From NCBI RefSeq assembly GCF_029027405.1, contig NZ_CP093396.1:558001-622000 (forward strand): a stretch of DNA of 64,000 nucleotides, in the 5' to 3' direction. Below are positions 11,798 through 20,519 of the stretch, piece by piece. Below the pieces are notes generated by a model, which was not told the origin of the DNA, did no database searches, and saw nothing but the letters and a program-made list of their open reading frames with translations. A program made the translations under genes and the position numbers. The stretch is from Sulfurimonas sp. (GTDB lineage: Bacteria; Campylobacterota; Campylobacteria; Campylobacterales; Sulfurimonadaceae). The number at the start of each line of letters is the position of its first letter. The first letter of the stretch is position 1.

Positions 11798-12778
11798 ATG
11801 TATATTCAAGATTTGAAGTTTTCGTTGTGGGCAGATTTTATTGAAAGAGATTATTTAGACAATGAGTTTAAAGATTTAATACAAAGAGGTATCATAAATG
11901 GTGCCACTTCAAATCCAGCAATATTTAAAAATGCTATTTTAAATTCACCAGCATATAAAGAACAATTAAAATCACTTGAAGGTTTAAGTGCAAAAGAGAA
12001 ATATGAAGCTCTTGCAATACATGATATTAAAAAAGCTGCAAGTATCTTGCAAGTGCTTTTTAATGATGGTAATGATGGTTATGTAAGTATAGAAGTAGAC
12101 CCTTTTCTTTGTGATGACGCAGATGCCACAATTGAAGAGGGTAAAAGACTTTTTGCTGAAATAGATTATAAGAATGTAATGATTAAAGTGCCAGCTACAA
12201 CTGCCGGATATATCGCAATGGAGAAACTAACAAGCGAAGGAATCCCCGTTAATGCCACTCTTATTTTTAAAAAAGAACAAGCAATCTCTTGTGCTAGAGC
12301 TTTTGAGCGTGGTAGTAAAAAACATGGTTCAAAAGTTGATACTGTTATTAGTATTTTTGTAAGTAGAATTGATAGAGCTATTGACGAGATACTTCGTAAA
12401 AAAGGCTTAGATGAAGCACTAGGTGGGATTTATAATAGTGCAAATATTTACACAACAATACAAGATATGAATATTGATGGTTGTAGAGCACTTTTTGCAA
12501 GCACTGGTGTAAAAGGTGACTCATTGCCTCCATACTATTATGTCGAGAAACTTTTGGCATATAATAGTGTAAATACAGCTCCAATAGATACAATCTTAGT
12601 GTATGATAGAGATGGAGGTAAAGAGAAAGCATTACCTATTTCAAATGAAGTAATTAAAGAGTATTTTGATTCTCTTATAAACGCTGGAATTGATTTTGAA
12701 GCAGTTCTTGATAAGCAAATTGAAGATGGACTAGATTCATTTAAAGATTCGTTTAATGATATTTTGGAAGCTTTATGA
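11798..12778 (+). CDS. tal: Transaldolase
   Basis: Moves dihydroxyacetone units between sugar phosphates in the pentose phosphate pathway. The 326-residue protein has LWADFIERDYL and GATSNPAIFKNAI near residues 9-40, EVDPFLCDDADATIEEG near 94 and NVMIKVPATTAG near 127, where the Lys forms the Schiff base. The length fits the longer TalB/TalC-like bacterial group. Its stop overlaps the start of the pilT-like gene by 4 nt (ATGA). Confidence 0.93.
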   Translation: MYIQDLKFSLWADFIERDYLDNEFKDLIQRGIINGATSNPAIFKNAILNSPAYKEQLKSLEGLSAKEKYEALAIHDIKKAASILQVLFNDGNDGYVSIEVDPFLCDDADATIEEGKRLFAEIDYKNVMIKVPATTAGYIAMEKLTSEGIPVNATLIFKKEQAISCARAFERGSKKHGSKVDTVISIFVSRIDRAIDEILRKKGLDEALGGIYNSANIYTTIQDMNIDGCRALFASTGVKGDSLPPYYYVEKLLAYNSVNTAPIDTILVYDRDGGKEKALPISNEVIKEYFDSLINAGIDFEAVLDKQIEDGLDSFKDSFNDILEAL

Positions 12779-13962
12779 GTGCTGATATAGATGTAAGTAA
12801 TTTAACCTTTGCACAATTAAATAAAGTTAGAGCCTATTTAAAAAAGATGATTGAGCTTGGAGGAAGTGACCTTCATATAAAAGCAAATTCTGTAATTCGT
12901 GCAAGAATAAATGGTAATATTGTTCAGTTCGCTGGTGATATTTTTTCAAAGGATGACGCGCTTACTTTTGCAAAAGAACTACTAAAAGGAAGATTTAGTG
13001 AGTTTATAGAAAAAAAAGATATAGATCTAGTTTATCCTTTTGATGAAAGAAATCGTTTTCGTGTAAATGTATTTTTTCAGATGGATGGAGTATCTGCCGT
13101 TTTTCGTGTTATTCCTATAAAGATACCTTCGATGGAAGAGTTACACTTTCCTGATATTTTAAAGAGTTTTATAAAAAAAGAGAGAGGACTTATTCTTGTT
13201 ACGGGAGTAACAGGGAGTGGTAAGTCAACAACCTTAGCCTCTCTTATAAATGAGATAAACTTTACAAAAAGAAAGCATATTATTACCATAGAAGACCCAA
13301 TAGAGTTTGTTCATAAAGATAAAGGTTGTATTATAAATCAGCGTTCTGTGGGTCAAGATACTCTCTCTTTTAGTACAGCTTTAAGAGCATCTCTCCGTGA
13401 AGACCCTGATATTATTTTAGTTGGAGAAATGCGTGATAGAGAAACAATTAATCTTGCACTTCATGCAGCAGATACTGGGCATTTAGTTTTTTCAACTCTT
13501 CATACGGTAGATGCTAAAGAGACAATAAATCGTATTATTGCAACTTTTCCAACAGAAGAGCAAAACCGCGTAAGAATGTCACTTTCAGGTGTAATACAAG
13601 GCATAATTTCTCAAAGATTAATTCCTACAGTAGAAGGTGGAAGACGAGCTGCTATGGAGGTTTTAGTTCGTACACCAACTATTGAAAAGCTTATTATGGA
13701 AAATAGAGATTACGAGATTAGAGATGCCATTGAAAAAGGGAGTGCACACTATAAATCACAAAGTTTTGATCAACATATTTTAAAATTATACGAAGAAGGT
13801 ATTATCACAAAAGAAAAAGCCAAAGATTATGCAACAAGTGCCTCTGATTTAGAGCTGAGAATGAGTGGATTAACTTCTGCTAAAACGACTAATAACACAT
13901 CTTCAGATGAAAAAGGAAATATAGAAATTGATAAAAATGATGATATTTTTGATTTAAAGTAG
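12775..13962 (+). CDS. PilT-like type IV pilus retraction / secretion ATPase
   Basis: GspE/PilT superfamily hexameric ATPase of 395 residues. It has the N-terminal SDLHIKA motif near residue 30, Walker A TGVTGSGKSTTLA near 141, the Asp box ITIEDPIEFVH near 168, Walker B EDPDIILVGEMRDRETI near 204 and the His box STLHTVDA near 240. The AIRNLIRE-type signature of classical PilT is not evident and the C-terminus has an extra 60 low-complexity residues. No pilin, platform or secretin gene is adjacent. In related bacteria such ATPases serve competence or twitching; which one applies here is not visible. Confidence 0.85.
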   Translation: MSADIDVSNLTFAQLNKVRAYLKKMIELGGSDLHIKANSVIRARINGNIVQFAGDIFSKDDALTFAKELLKGRFSEFIEKKDIDLVYPFDERNRFRVNVFFQMDGVSAVFRVIPIKIPSMEELHFPDILKSFIKKERGLILVTGVTGSGKSTTLASLINEINFTKRKHIITIEDPIEFVHKDKGCIINQRSVGQDTLSFSTALRASLREDPDIILVGEMRDRETINLALHAADTGHLVFSTLHTVDAKETINRIIATFPTEEQNRVRMSLSGVIQGIISQRLIPTVEGGRRAAMEVLVRTPTIEKLIMENRDYEIRDAIEKGSAHYKSQSFDQHILKLYEEGIITKEKAKDYATSASDLELRMSGLTSAKTTNNTSSDEKGNIEIDKNDDIFDLK

Positions 13963-13981
13963 ATTTTAAAATAAAAGCAAG

Positions 13982-13987
13982 TATAAT
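13982..13987 (+). promoter_or_regulatory. rplY -10 element
   Basis: TATAAT lies 28 nt before the rplY ATG in the 53-nt gap after the pilT-like gene; a Shine-Dalgarno AAGGA stands between. It probably starts the rplY-pth-lptG transcript. Confidence 0.5.
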
Positions 13988-14015
13988 TCCGAATATTTTT
14001 TATTAAGGATTTAAT

Positions 14016-14552
14016 ATGTTAGAAGGCATAATTAGAGAGAGTATTGGCAAGAAGGGCACAAAAGCACTTCGTCGTGATGGATATCTAATTGCAAACATAT
14101 ACGGAAAAGGGCTTGAAAATATCAATGCTGCATTCAAAATGAATGAATATGTCCGTGCTGTTCGCAACAAAGATACTTTAGCGTTTGCTATCAAGGTAGA
14201 TGGCAAAGAGTTGAGCGTTGTAGTTCAATCATATGAGTCACAAGCAGTAACTGGAAAGCTTTTGCATGTTGATTTAATGGTAGCCCAACCTGGTGTCTTG
14301 ACAACCTACAATATTCCTATTGTAACAGTTGGTGAAGCGATAGGGACTAAAAATAAAGGTCTTGTACATATGGCAAAGTCTCGCGTAACTGTAAAAGCAG
14401 CTGTTGAAAATATTCCAAATAGTATAGAAATTGATATTTCTACAATGGATACGGGTCATTCTAGACTTGTTCGTGATTTAGAAGCTATTGATAATGTTAC
14501 TTTCTTAGATTCTGATCGCGTAGCATTAATAAGTATTATTAAAGCTAAATAG
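14016..14552 (+). CDS. rplY: 50S ribosomal protein L25/general stress protein Ctc
   Basis: Binds 5S rRNA in the large subunit. The 178-residue protein is the long (Ctc-type) form: an N-terminal L25 domain (about 1-90, with ESIGKKGTKALRRDGYLIANIYGKG) and a C-terminal beta domain (about 95-178). It starts a three-gene run with pth (2 nt later) and lptG, the same order as in Campylobacter. AAGGA lies 8 nt before the ATG. Confidence 0.94.
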   Translation: MLEGIIRESIGKKGTKALRRDGYLIANIYGKGLENINAAFKMNEYVRAVRNKDTLAFAIKVDGKELSVVVQSYESQAVTGKLLHVDLMVAQPGVLTTYNIPIVTVGEAIGTKNKGLVHMAKSRVTVKAAVENIPNSIEIDISTMDTGHSRLVRDLEAIDNVTFLDSDRVALISIIKAK

Positions 14553-14554
14553 TC

Positions 14555-15112
14555 ATGCTTATAGTCGGTCTAGGTAATCCTGGAGCGACTTATGCGAATA
14601 ATCGTCATAATATAGGCTTTATGGTTATAGATGAGCTTATTTTAAGACAAAATGCTCAAAAATTATCTTCATCATCATTTAATGGTGAACTTTTCAAGTT
14701 TAAAAATCATTTTTTATTAAAACCACTTACTTTTATGAATCTATCTGGAAACTCAATTTTGACAGTTAAAAAGTTTTATAAAATCGAAGAAGTTGTTGTA
14801 ATACATGATGATTTAGACTTACCATTTGGGACATTGCGCTTTAAGTTGGGTGGTGGACATGGTGGACATAACGGCTTGAAATCTACAGATGAAAAAATAT
14901 CAAGAGAGTACAAAAGAGTAAGATTAGGAATAGGGAAACCAGAGCATAAAGGAGAGGTTTCTTCTTATGTTTTAGGGGATTTCAGCATTAAAGAAAAAGA
15001 GCATTTACGCGATTTAATTTCTATTACATGCGAAGCAGTTGAGAGTCTTTTAGAGTATTCTTTAGAAGATGTAAGTTCTAAATATACAATTAAAAAATTT
15101 CAGCTAAAATAA
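14555..15112 (+). CDS. pth: Peptidyl-tRNA hydrolase
   Basis: Frees tRNA from peptidyl-tRNA dropped by stalled ribosomes. It has 185 residues with VGLGNPGATYANNRHNIGFM at 3-22 (containing the catalytic His), the PLTFMNLSG block near 57-65 and HDDLDLPFG near 88, then GGGHGGHNGLKS. The length is typical. The start is 2 nt after the rplY stop. Confidence 0.97.
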   Translation: MLIVGLGNPGATYANNRHNIGFMVIDELILRQNAQKLSSSSFNGELFKFKNHFLLKPLTFMNLSGNSILTVKKFYKIEEVVVIHDDLDLPFGTLRFKLGGGHGGHNGLKSTDEKISREYKRVRLGIGKPEHKGEVSSYVLGDFSIKEKEHLRDLISITCEAVESLLEYSLEDVSSKYTIKKFQLK

Positions 15113-15138
15113 GATAATTATTTAAGAAAAGGAATGAT

Positions 15139-16209
15139 TTGCTAGCATTTAAATATATATCTTTTCATTATCTTAAATATTTTTTAATTATATTGATTGC
15201 ACTAGTAATGTTTTTGGTTGGTTTTGACTATATGGAAAATGCTGACAAACTATCATCATCAGCTAACTTAGTTCTCATATATTTAGTATATAAAATATTT
15301 TTTGCTATTGATATGCTTCTTCCTCTTTCTTTGATTTTTGCCATGATAACAACTAAAATTTTTCTTATCCGCTCGAATGCACTTGTTTCATTTTATTCAT
15401 TAGGTTATACACGGGTTGATGTTTTAAGACCTTTTGTTGTTGTAGCTACTTCAGTAATAGTTATATTTATATCACTTCATGCCATACCTAGTTTTTCTCG
15501 TGCAGATGAATTTTCAAATAATATTCGCAAAAATGCGGCATATCTAAGTCCAACAAGAGATCTTTTTTTTACTTATGAAGACAAATATATTTATTTTTCT
15601 AAAATGTTACCACTGCAAGAAAAAGCAGAAGGTATAAGAGTTTTTAGTATAAAAGATAATATACTAAAAGAAGTTATAGTAGCTTCTAGTGCCATGTATA
15701 GAGATGGCTATTGGTTTATAAAAGATGCAGATGTAATCACAAAACCTGATGATATGAGTTTTGATTCTAAAGGTATGGGAATAAAACATCAGCAAGGACT
15801 TAATATTTTAAAGGGATTTAGACCTAAAATACTAGATCAAGTTTACGAAGGAAAAGTAAACTTTACAATTACAAATGCAATAGATGCCCTTCTTTTACTA
15901 AAAGACCAAGGTGTTAATACAGATAGTATTAAGGGGGCGCTTTATAAAATATTTATATATCCATTATTTGTACCTTGTTTGGTAGTTATAATATTTTTCT
16001 TTGTTCCCATCAGTGTAAGATTTTTAAATGTCTCTCTCTTTAGTTTTGGAGCAATTTTAGCAACACTTTTTGTTTGGGGGATTTTATTTATGCTTATAGA
16101 GCTATCAAATAATAAAACAATTTCAAGTGAAACAGGGGTTGTTACCCCAGTAATATTGCTCTTTTTTATCGCTATTAGACAGTGGAGAAAATATCGCTTA
16201 GCCACCTAA
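15139..16209 (+). CDS. lptG: LptF/LptG family lipopolysaccharide export permease
   Basis: Membrane subunit of the LptBFG ABC transporter that extracts LPS from the inner membrane (YjgP/YjgQ family). The 356-residue protein has the family layout: three N-terminal membrane spans (about 10-35, 50-75, 95-120), a periplasmic beta-jellyroll (about 130-265) and three C-terminal spans (270-350). The start is TTG: AAGGAA lies 5-10 nt upstream and the nearer ATG at 15134 is out of frame. The paralogue name is taken from its position after pth, as in Campylobacter; LptF cannot be excluded from motifs alone. Confidence 0.8.
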   Translation: MLAFKYISFHYLKYFLIILIALVMFLVGFDYMENADKLSSSANLVLIYLVYKIFFAIDMLLPLSLIFAMITTKIFLIRSNALVSFYSLGYTRVDVLRPFVVVATSVIVIFISLHAIPSFSRADEFSNNIRKNAAYLSPTRDLFFTYEDKYIYFSKMLPLQEKAEGIRVFSIKDNILKEVIVASSAMYRDGYWFIKDADVITKPDDMSFDSKGMGIKHQQGLNILKGFRPKILDQVYEGKVNFTITNAIDALLLLKDQGVNTDSIKGALYKIFIYPLFVPCLVVIIFFFVPISVRFLNVSLFSFGAILATLFVWGILFMLIELSNNKTISSETGVVTPVILLFFIAIRQWRKYRLAT

Positions 16210-16289
16210 TTAGCGCATTTAAAAGATTTATTTAAGATGAGATAAATCAAGCAAATTTTTTTATAACAAAAATATAAGCACTTTTTAGA

Positions 16290-16295
16290 TAAAAT
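16290..16295 (+). promoter_or_regulatory. Possible lysA -10 element
   Basis: TAAAAT stands 28 nt before the lysA ATG in the 114-nt gap after lptG, followed by GGA as a weak ribosome site. The surrounding T-rich sequence is typical of promoters in this phylum. Confidence 0.35.
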
Positions 16296-16323
16296 GACTT
16301 AAAAAAGATTTGGAAATTACTAA

Positions 16324-17532
16324 ATGAATTTTAAAGAACTGGCATCTACATATAAAACACCACTTTATATATATGATTTTGATTATATGGGTGAACAATA
16401 TCAAGAGTTAAAAGACGCATTTAAAGCAAGAAAATCTATCTTGGCTTACGCAGTAAAAGCAAACTCAAATTTGAGTGTTGTACAGCACTTCGCTAAAATG
16501 GGAAGTGGGGCTGATTGTGTTTCTATTGGAGAAGTGCGTCGTGCTTTTTTAGCGGGTATACCAGCATATAAGATTATTTTTTCTGGTGTTGGAAAGAGTG
16601 ATGATGAGATTCGTGAAGCTATCCAAAAAGAGATACTATACATAAATGTTGAAAGTGAAGCAGAATTAAAACGAGTAGAAGTTATTGCAAAAGAACTAGA
16701 TAAAATTTCTCGTATAAGCATTAGAGTAAATCCAAACATAGACCCAAAAACACACCCTTATATCTCAACAGGACTTCATGACAATAAATTTGGGGTTGAT
16801 ATAGATACAGCAAAGAGAATGTATATAATCGCAAATAATTCAGAATATTTAGATCCTATTGGAGTACATTTTCATATTGGTTCACAGCTTACGCATCTAG
16901 AGCCAATATACGAGTCAGCTGTTATTGTAGCGGATATGGTTCGTTCATTAGAGTCAATCGAGATTAAACTAAAGTTTTTTGATGTTGGTGGTGGACTTGG
17001 TATAAAATATAAGGATGAAGTTACTATATCACCTTATGAATATGCACAAGCAATATTGGGAACTCTTAAAGGTTTAGATTTAACTGTTATCTGTGAACCA
17101 GGAAGATTCTTAACTGCAAATGCAGGATACTTTTTAACAAAAGTTTTATATGAAAAACATAATGGTAATAAAAAATTTGTAGTGGTAGATGGAGCGATGA
17201 ATGATCTTCTTCGTCCAGCACTATATAACGCTTATCATAAAATAGAAGCTATAACAGATTCTACATCTGATTTAAGAGCAATTGATATAGTTGGTCCAGT
17301 TTGTGAGAGTGGAGATTTTTTCGCAAAAGATTATCCATTACCTAAGTTAGAGCATAATGACTTGTTAGTAGTGCATAGTACAGGAGCTTATGGCTTTAGT
17401 ATGGGAAGTAACTATAATACCCGTGGACGAAGTGCTGAGATTGCAGTTATCGATGGAGAGTCAAAACTTATACGAAAAAGAGAAAGTTTTGATGATTTGA
17501 TAGCTTTAGAAAAAGAGTTTATAGAAGAGTAA
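16324..17532 (+). CDS. lysA: Diaminopimelate decarboxylase
   Basis: PLP enzyme making L-lysine from meso-diaminopimelate. The 402-residue protein has YAVKANSNLSVV near 41 (PLP Lys), GADCVSIGEVRRA near 60, HFHIGSQ near 182, a GGGLGIKY phosphate loop near 223, CEPGRFL near 259 and the catalytic CESGDFFAKDY near 327. It begins the conserved run lysA-HAD-pheA-hisC-fliFGH-dxs, with 4 nt to the next gene. Confidence 0.97.
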   Translation: MNFKELASTYKTPLYIYDFDYMGEQYQELKDAFKARKSILAYAVKANSNLSVVQHFAKMGSGADCVSIGEVRRAFLAGIPAYKIIFSGVGKSDDEIREAIQKEILYINVESEAELKRVEVIAKELDKISRISIRVNPNIDPKTHPYISTGLHDNKFGVDIDTAKRMYIIANNSEYLDPIGVHFHIGSQLTHLEPIYESAVIVADMVRSLESIEIKLKFFDVGGGLGIKYKDEVTISPYEYAQAILGTLKGLDLTVICEPGRFLTANAGYFLTKVLYEKHNGNKKFVVVDGAMNDLLRPALYNAYHKIEAITDSTSDLRAIDIVGPVCESGDFFAKDYPLPKLEHNDLLVVHSTGAYGFSMGSNYNTRGRSAEIAVIDGESKLIRKRESFDDLIALEKEFIEE

Positions 17533-17536
17533 TGAT

Positions 17537-18328
17537 TTGTATTTCATAGATGTTCAAGGTACTCTCATAAGTGATGCAGACAAGACTCCAATCGTTGGAA
17601 GTTTAGAATTTATTAGAAGTTTAAATAAACAAAATACACCATATATGATAGTTACAAATAATACAAAAAAGTCTTCTTATGATTTTTATGAATACTTAAA
17701 ATCTCTTGGTTTTGAGTTTGAATTTTCTTCATACATAGACCCTTTGATGATTTTAGAGTCTTGTGTACCTAAAGAGAGTGTCGCTGCTTATGGCTCAGAA
17801 GCATTTATGCAAACAATTCAAAAAATGGGATATATTTTAAACTATGAAAACCCTAAGACTGTTCTAGTTGCCATAAAAGAAGATTTTCATGCAGATGAAT
17901 ATGCTCAAATGATAGATTTTTTACTAAGTGGTGCCAAATTAATTGGTATGAATGAAACTTCTATTTATGCTCAAAATGCCAAAAGATACCCTGGTGTTGG
18001 TGGTATATTGAAAATGCTTGAATTTTCAACATCAAGTTCATATAAAGTTGTTGGAAAACCAAGTATATCTTTTTATGAAGAGGCACTTAAAAAGTTAAAT
18101 ATACAAGATATAAGCGCAAAGTTTAATAAAATAACAATGATTAGTGATGATGTTAAAGGTGATTTAGGTGGAGCAAAAGAGCTAGGAATGAAAACTATTT
18201 TTGTAACAAGCGGAAAGTATAAAACAGCTCAAGAAATTATTCCATCTTTAAAAGAAGAGTTAAGACCAGATGAAATATTTGCAAATATTCAAGAGATTTT
18301 GGAGCAAAATAAGAGGGAGAGTAAATGA
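17537..18328 (+). CDS. HAD-superfamily NagD-like protein with altered active-site motif
   Basis: 263-residue HAD fold of the NagD/C2-cap type. Motif I near the N-terminus reads FIDVQGTL, motif II is IVTNNTKKSS near residue 38, a KPS motif lies near 173 and motif IV SDDVKGDLGGAK near 205. The canonical DxDxT is here D-V-Q-G-T: the nucleophile Asp5 is kept but the second Asp, the general acid/base, is Gln7. Phosphatase activity may therefore be weak, absent or of another kind. The start is TTG, 4 nt after lysA; the stop overlaps pheA by 4 nt. The same neighbourhood exists in Campylobacter; the substrate is unknown. Confidence 0.82.
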   Translation: MYFIDVQGTLISDADKTPIVGSLEFIRSLNKQNTPYMIVTNNTKKSSYDFYEYLKSLGFEFEFSSYIDPLMILESCVPKESVAAYGSEAFMQTIQKMGYILNYENPKTVLVAIKEDFHADEYAQMIDFLLSGAKLIGMNETSIYAQNAKRYPGVGGILKMLEFSTSSSYKVVGKPSISFYEEALKKLNIQDISAKFNKITMISDDVKGDLGGAKELGMKTIFVTSGKYKTAQEIIPSLKEELRPDEIFANIQEILEQNKRESK

Positions 18329-19416
18329 AAACTTTAGATGATTGTAGAGATTCTATAGACACGATTGATAACGAAATATTAGAGCTTCTCAATAACAGAA
18401 TGAAAGTTGTTAGAAGAGTTGGTGATATTAAGAGTGAGTCAGGTGGTGCTATATACAGACCAGAAAGAGAAAAAGCAATTATTGAGAGACTAGATATTTA
18501 TAGTAAAGATAGTGATGGCATTTTAAACAAAAGTGCTATTGAAGCAATATTTTTAGAGATATTTGCAGTTTCAAGAAACTTAGAACTTCCAGAAAAAATA
18601 GCTTATCTTGGTCCAGAAGGAACTTTTACACATCAAGCAGCTGAGAGTCGTTTTGGAGCTATGAGTGATTATATATCACTAGGTTCAATATACTCAGTAT
18701 TTAAAACATTAGAAGCAAAAAGAGCTAAGTTTGGTGTTGTTCCAATGGAGAACTCCAAAGATGGTGTAGTTGGTGAAACTCTTGATTTGCTTGCAAAAAG
18801 TACAGTTAAAATAGTTGCAGAACTTTACATGCCCATTCACATGTCATTTGTAACAAAAGCTACTTCAATAGATAAAATAACAAAAATCTACTCAAAAGAT
18901 AAAGGTTTTGGACAGTGTAGAGAATTTTTATCAGAACATGAACTTGTAAATGTTGAGCATATCCCTGTTGAATCAACTGCAAAAGCTGCTATTTTAGCCT
19001 CTAATGATCCAACAGCTGCAGCAATTTGTAGTCATATTGCTGCTAAACTATATTGTGTTCCTACGATGTTTGAAAATATTGAAGATGAACATGATAGCAG
19101 CACAAGATTTGTGATTTTGAGTGACTTTAAAAATGCCAAAAGTGAAGATGATAAAACTTCAATTTTAGTTAGATTAAAAGATGGAGTTGAAGCTGGCGCT
19201 CTTGTCCATTTTTTACAAGATTTTGATGAAGAAAATATAAATCTATCAAAAATAGAATCTCGTCCATCTAAAGATAAAAGTGGATTTGGATACTGGTTTT
19301 ATATAGATTTTTATGGACATATAGATGAAGATAGAATACAGCGAGTTCTTGAAAAACACGGAAGTGAAGTAACGTGGCTAGGTAGTTATGTAAATGGAGA
19401 CAATAATGAAATTTAA
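18325..19416 (+). CDS. pheA: Bifunctional chorismate mutase/prephenate dehydratase
   Basis: P-protein that converts chorismate to phenylpyruvate for phenylalanine. The 363-residue product has an AroQ chorismate mutase domain (about 1-85, with [20 protein letters not shown]), a dehydratase domain (about 92-270, with [14 protein letters not shown] and [14 protein letters not shown]) and a C-terminal ACT domain with the ESRPSK motif near 312, which binds Phe for feedback inhibition. It overlaps the HAD gene by 4 nt and hisC by 11 nt. Confidence 0.96.
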   Translation: MKTLDDCRDSIDTIDNEILELLNNRMKVVRRVGDIKSESGGAIYRPEREKAIIERLDIYSKDSDGILNKSAIEAIFLEIFAVSRNLELPEKIAYLGPEGTFTHQAAESRFGAMSDYISLGSIYSVFKTLEAKRAKFGVVPMENSKDGVVGETLDLLAKSTVKIVAELYMPIHMSFVTKATSIDKITKIYSKDKGFGQCREFLSEHELVNVEHIPVESTAKAAILASNDPTAAAICSHIAAKLYCVPTMFENIEDEHDSSTRFVILSDFKNAKSEDDKTSILVRLKDGVEAGALVHFLQDFDEENINLSKIESRPSKDKSGFGYWFYIDFYGHIDEDRIQRVLEKHGSEVTWLGSYVNGDNNEI

Positions 19417-20500
19417 TGAACAAATAAAAGATATAAAAACATATGAAGCTGGGAAACCTATAGAGTTGGTTGTAAGAGAATTTGGTATAGAACCAAAAGA
19501 TATTGTTAAATTAGCAAGTAATGAAAATCCTAATGGATGTTCTTTGAAAGTTCAAAAAGCAGTTGTTGACATAGTTGCAAAAATGGCACTATATCCTGAT
19601 GACTCTATGATGAATTTAAAAAGTGGACTTAGTAAAAGGTTTCAAGTAGAAGATGAAAATATCATTATTGGTTCTGGTAGTGATCAAATTATAGAGTTTT
19701 TAATTCATGCAAAAGCAAATTCAAATTCTAAAATCTTGATGAACTCTATAACATTTGCAATGTATGAAATTTATGCAAAACATGTTGGAGCAGAAATTTT
19801 ACGAACAACTGGTGTTGAACATGATTTAGACAAATTCTACAAGATTTACAAAGAAGAAAAACCATCTATTATATTTTTATGTACACCAAATAATCCAACT
19901 GGAGATGCCATAGATGCTAAAGCCTTGTTTGACTTTATTAAAAAAATAGATGACGATACTTTGGTTGTTGTTGATGGGGCTTACATGGAATATGCATTGG
20001 TTAAAGATGCATCTAAATATGTAAAGCCAAAAGATTTACTTAAAGAGTTTAGTAATACTATCTACTTAGGTACTTTCTCAAAAGCTTATGGTTTAGGTGG
20101 TATGAGAGTTGGTTATGGAGTTGGAGATGCTAAAATTATTAAAGAACTTTATAAGTTAAGACCACCATTTAATATAACAACTCTATCTCTTGAGGCTGCT
20201 ACTATTGCTTTAGAAGATGAAGAGTTTGTTGAAAATAGTATAGTTGATAACTTTAAAGAGATGAAACGCTATGAAGAGTTTGCAAAAGAGCAAAAAATAG
20301 ATATAATTGAGAGTTATACAAATTTTGTTACATTATGTCTAAATTCAAACCAAAAATCTTCACAGATTGCAACTGCACTTTTGCAACGAGGGATGATAGT
20401 AAGAGATTTAAGTGGTTATGGAATGAACGCAATTAGGGTAACAGTTGGAACAACTGAGCAAAATAGTAAGTTTTTTGCTTTAACTTCTGAAATTTTGTAA
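19406..20500 (+). CDS. hisC: Histidinol-phosphate aminotransferase
   Basis: PLP aminotransferase of histidine synthesis that commonly also serves aromatic amino acids, which fits its place after pheA. The protein has SNENPNG near 40, CTPNNPTGD near 158, DGAYMEYA near 191 and the PLP Lys in [16 protein letters not shown] near 220. I chose ATG 19406 (364 residues), which has GGAG 6 nt upstream; an in-frame ATG 12 nt earlier has no such site. It overlaps the pheA stop by 11 nt and lies 19 nt before fliF. Confidence 0.93.
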   Translation: MKFNEQIKDIKTYEAGKPIELVVREFGIEPKDIVKLASNENPNGCSLKVQKAVVDIVAKMALYPDDSMMNLKSGLSKRFQVEDENIIIGSGSDQIIEFLIHAKANSNSKILMNSITFAMYEIYAKHVGAEILRTTGVEHDLDKFYKIYKEEKPSIIFLCTPNNPTGDAIDAKALFDFIKKIDDDTLVVVDGAYMEYALVKDASKYVKPKDLLKEFSNTIYLGTFSKAYGLGGMRVGYGVGDAKIIKELYKLRPPFNITTLSLEAATIALEDEEFVENSIVDNFKEMKRYEEFAKEQKIDIIESYTNFVTLCLNSNQKSSQIATALLQRGMIVRDLSGYGMNAIRVTVGTTEQNSKFFALTSEIL

Positions 20501-20519
20501 TTTATAAAATGGGAATTTA

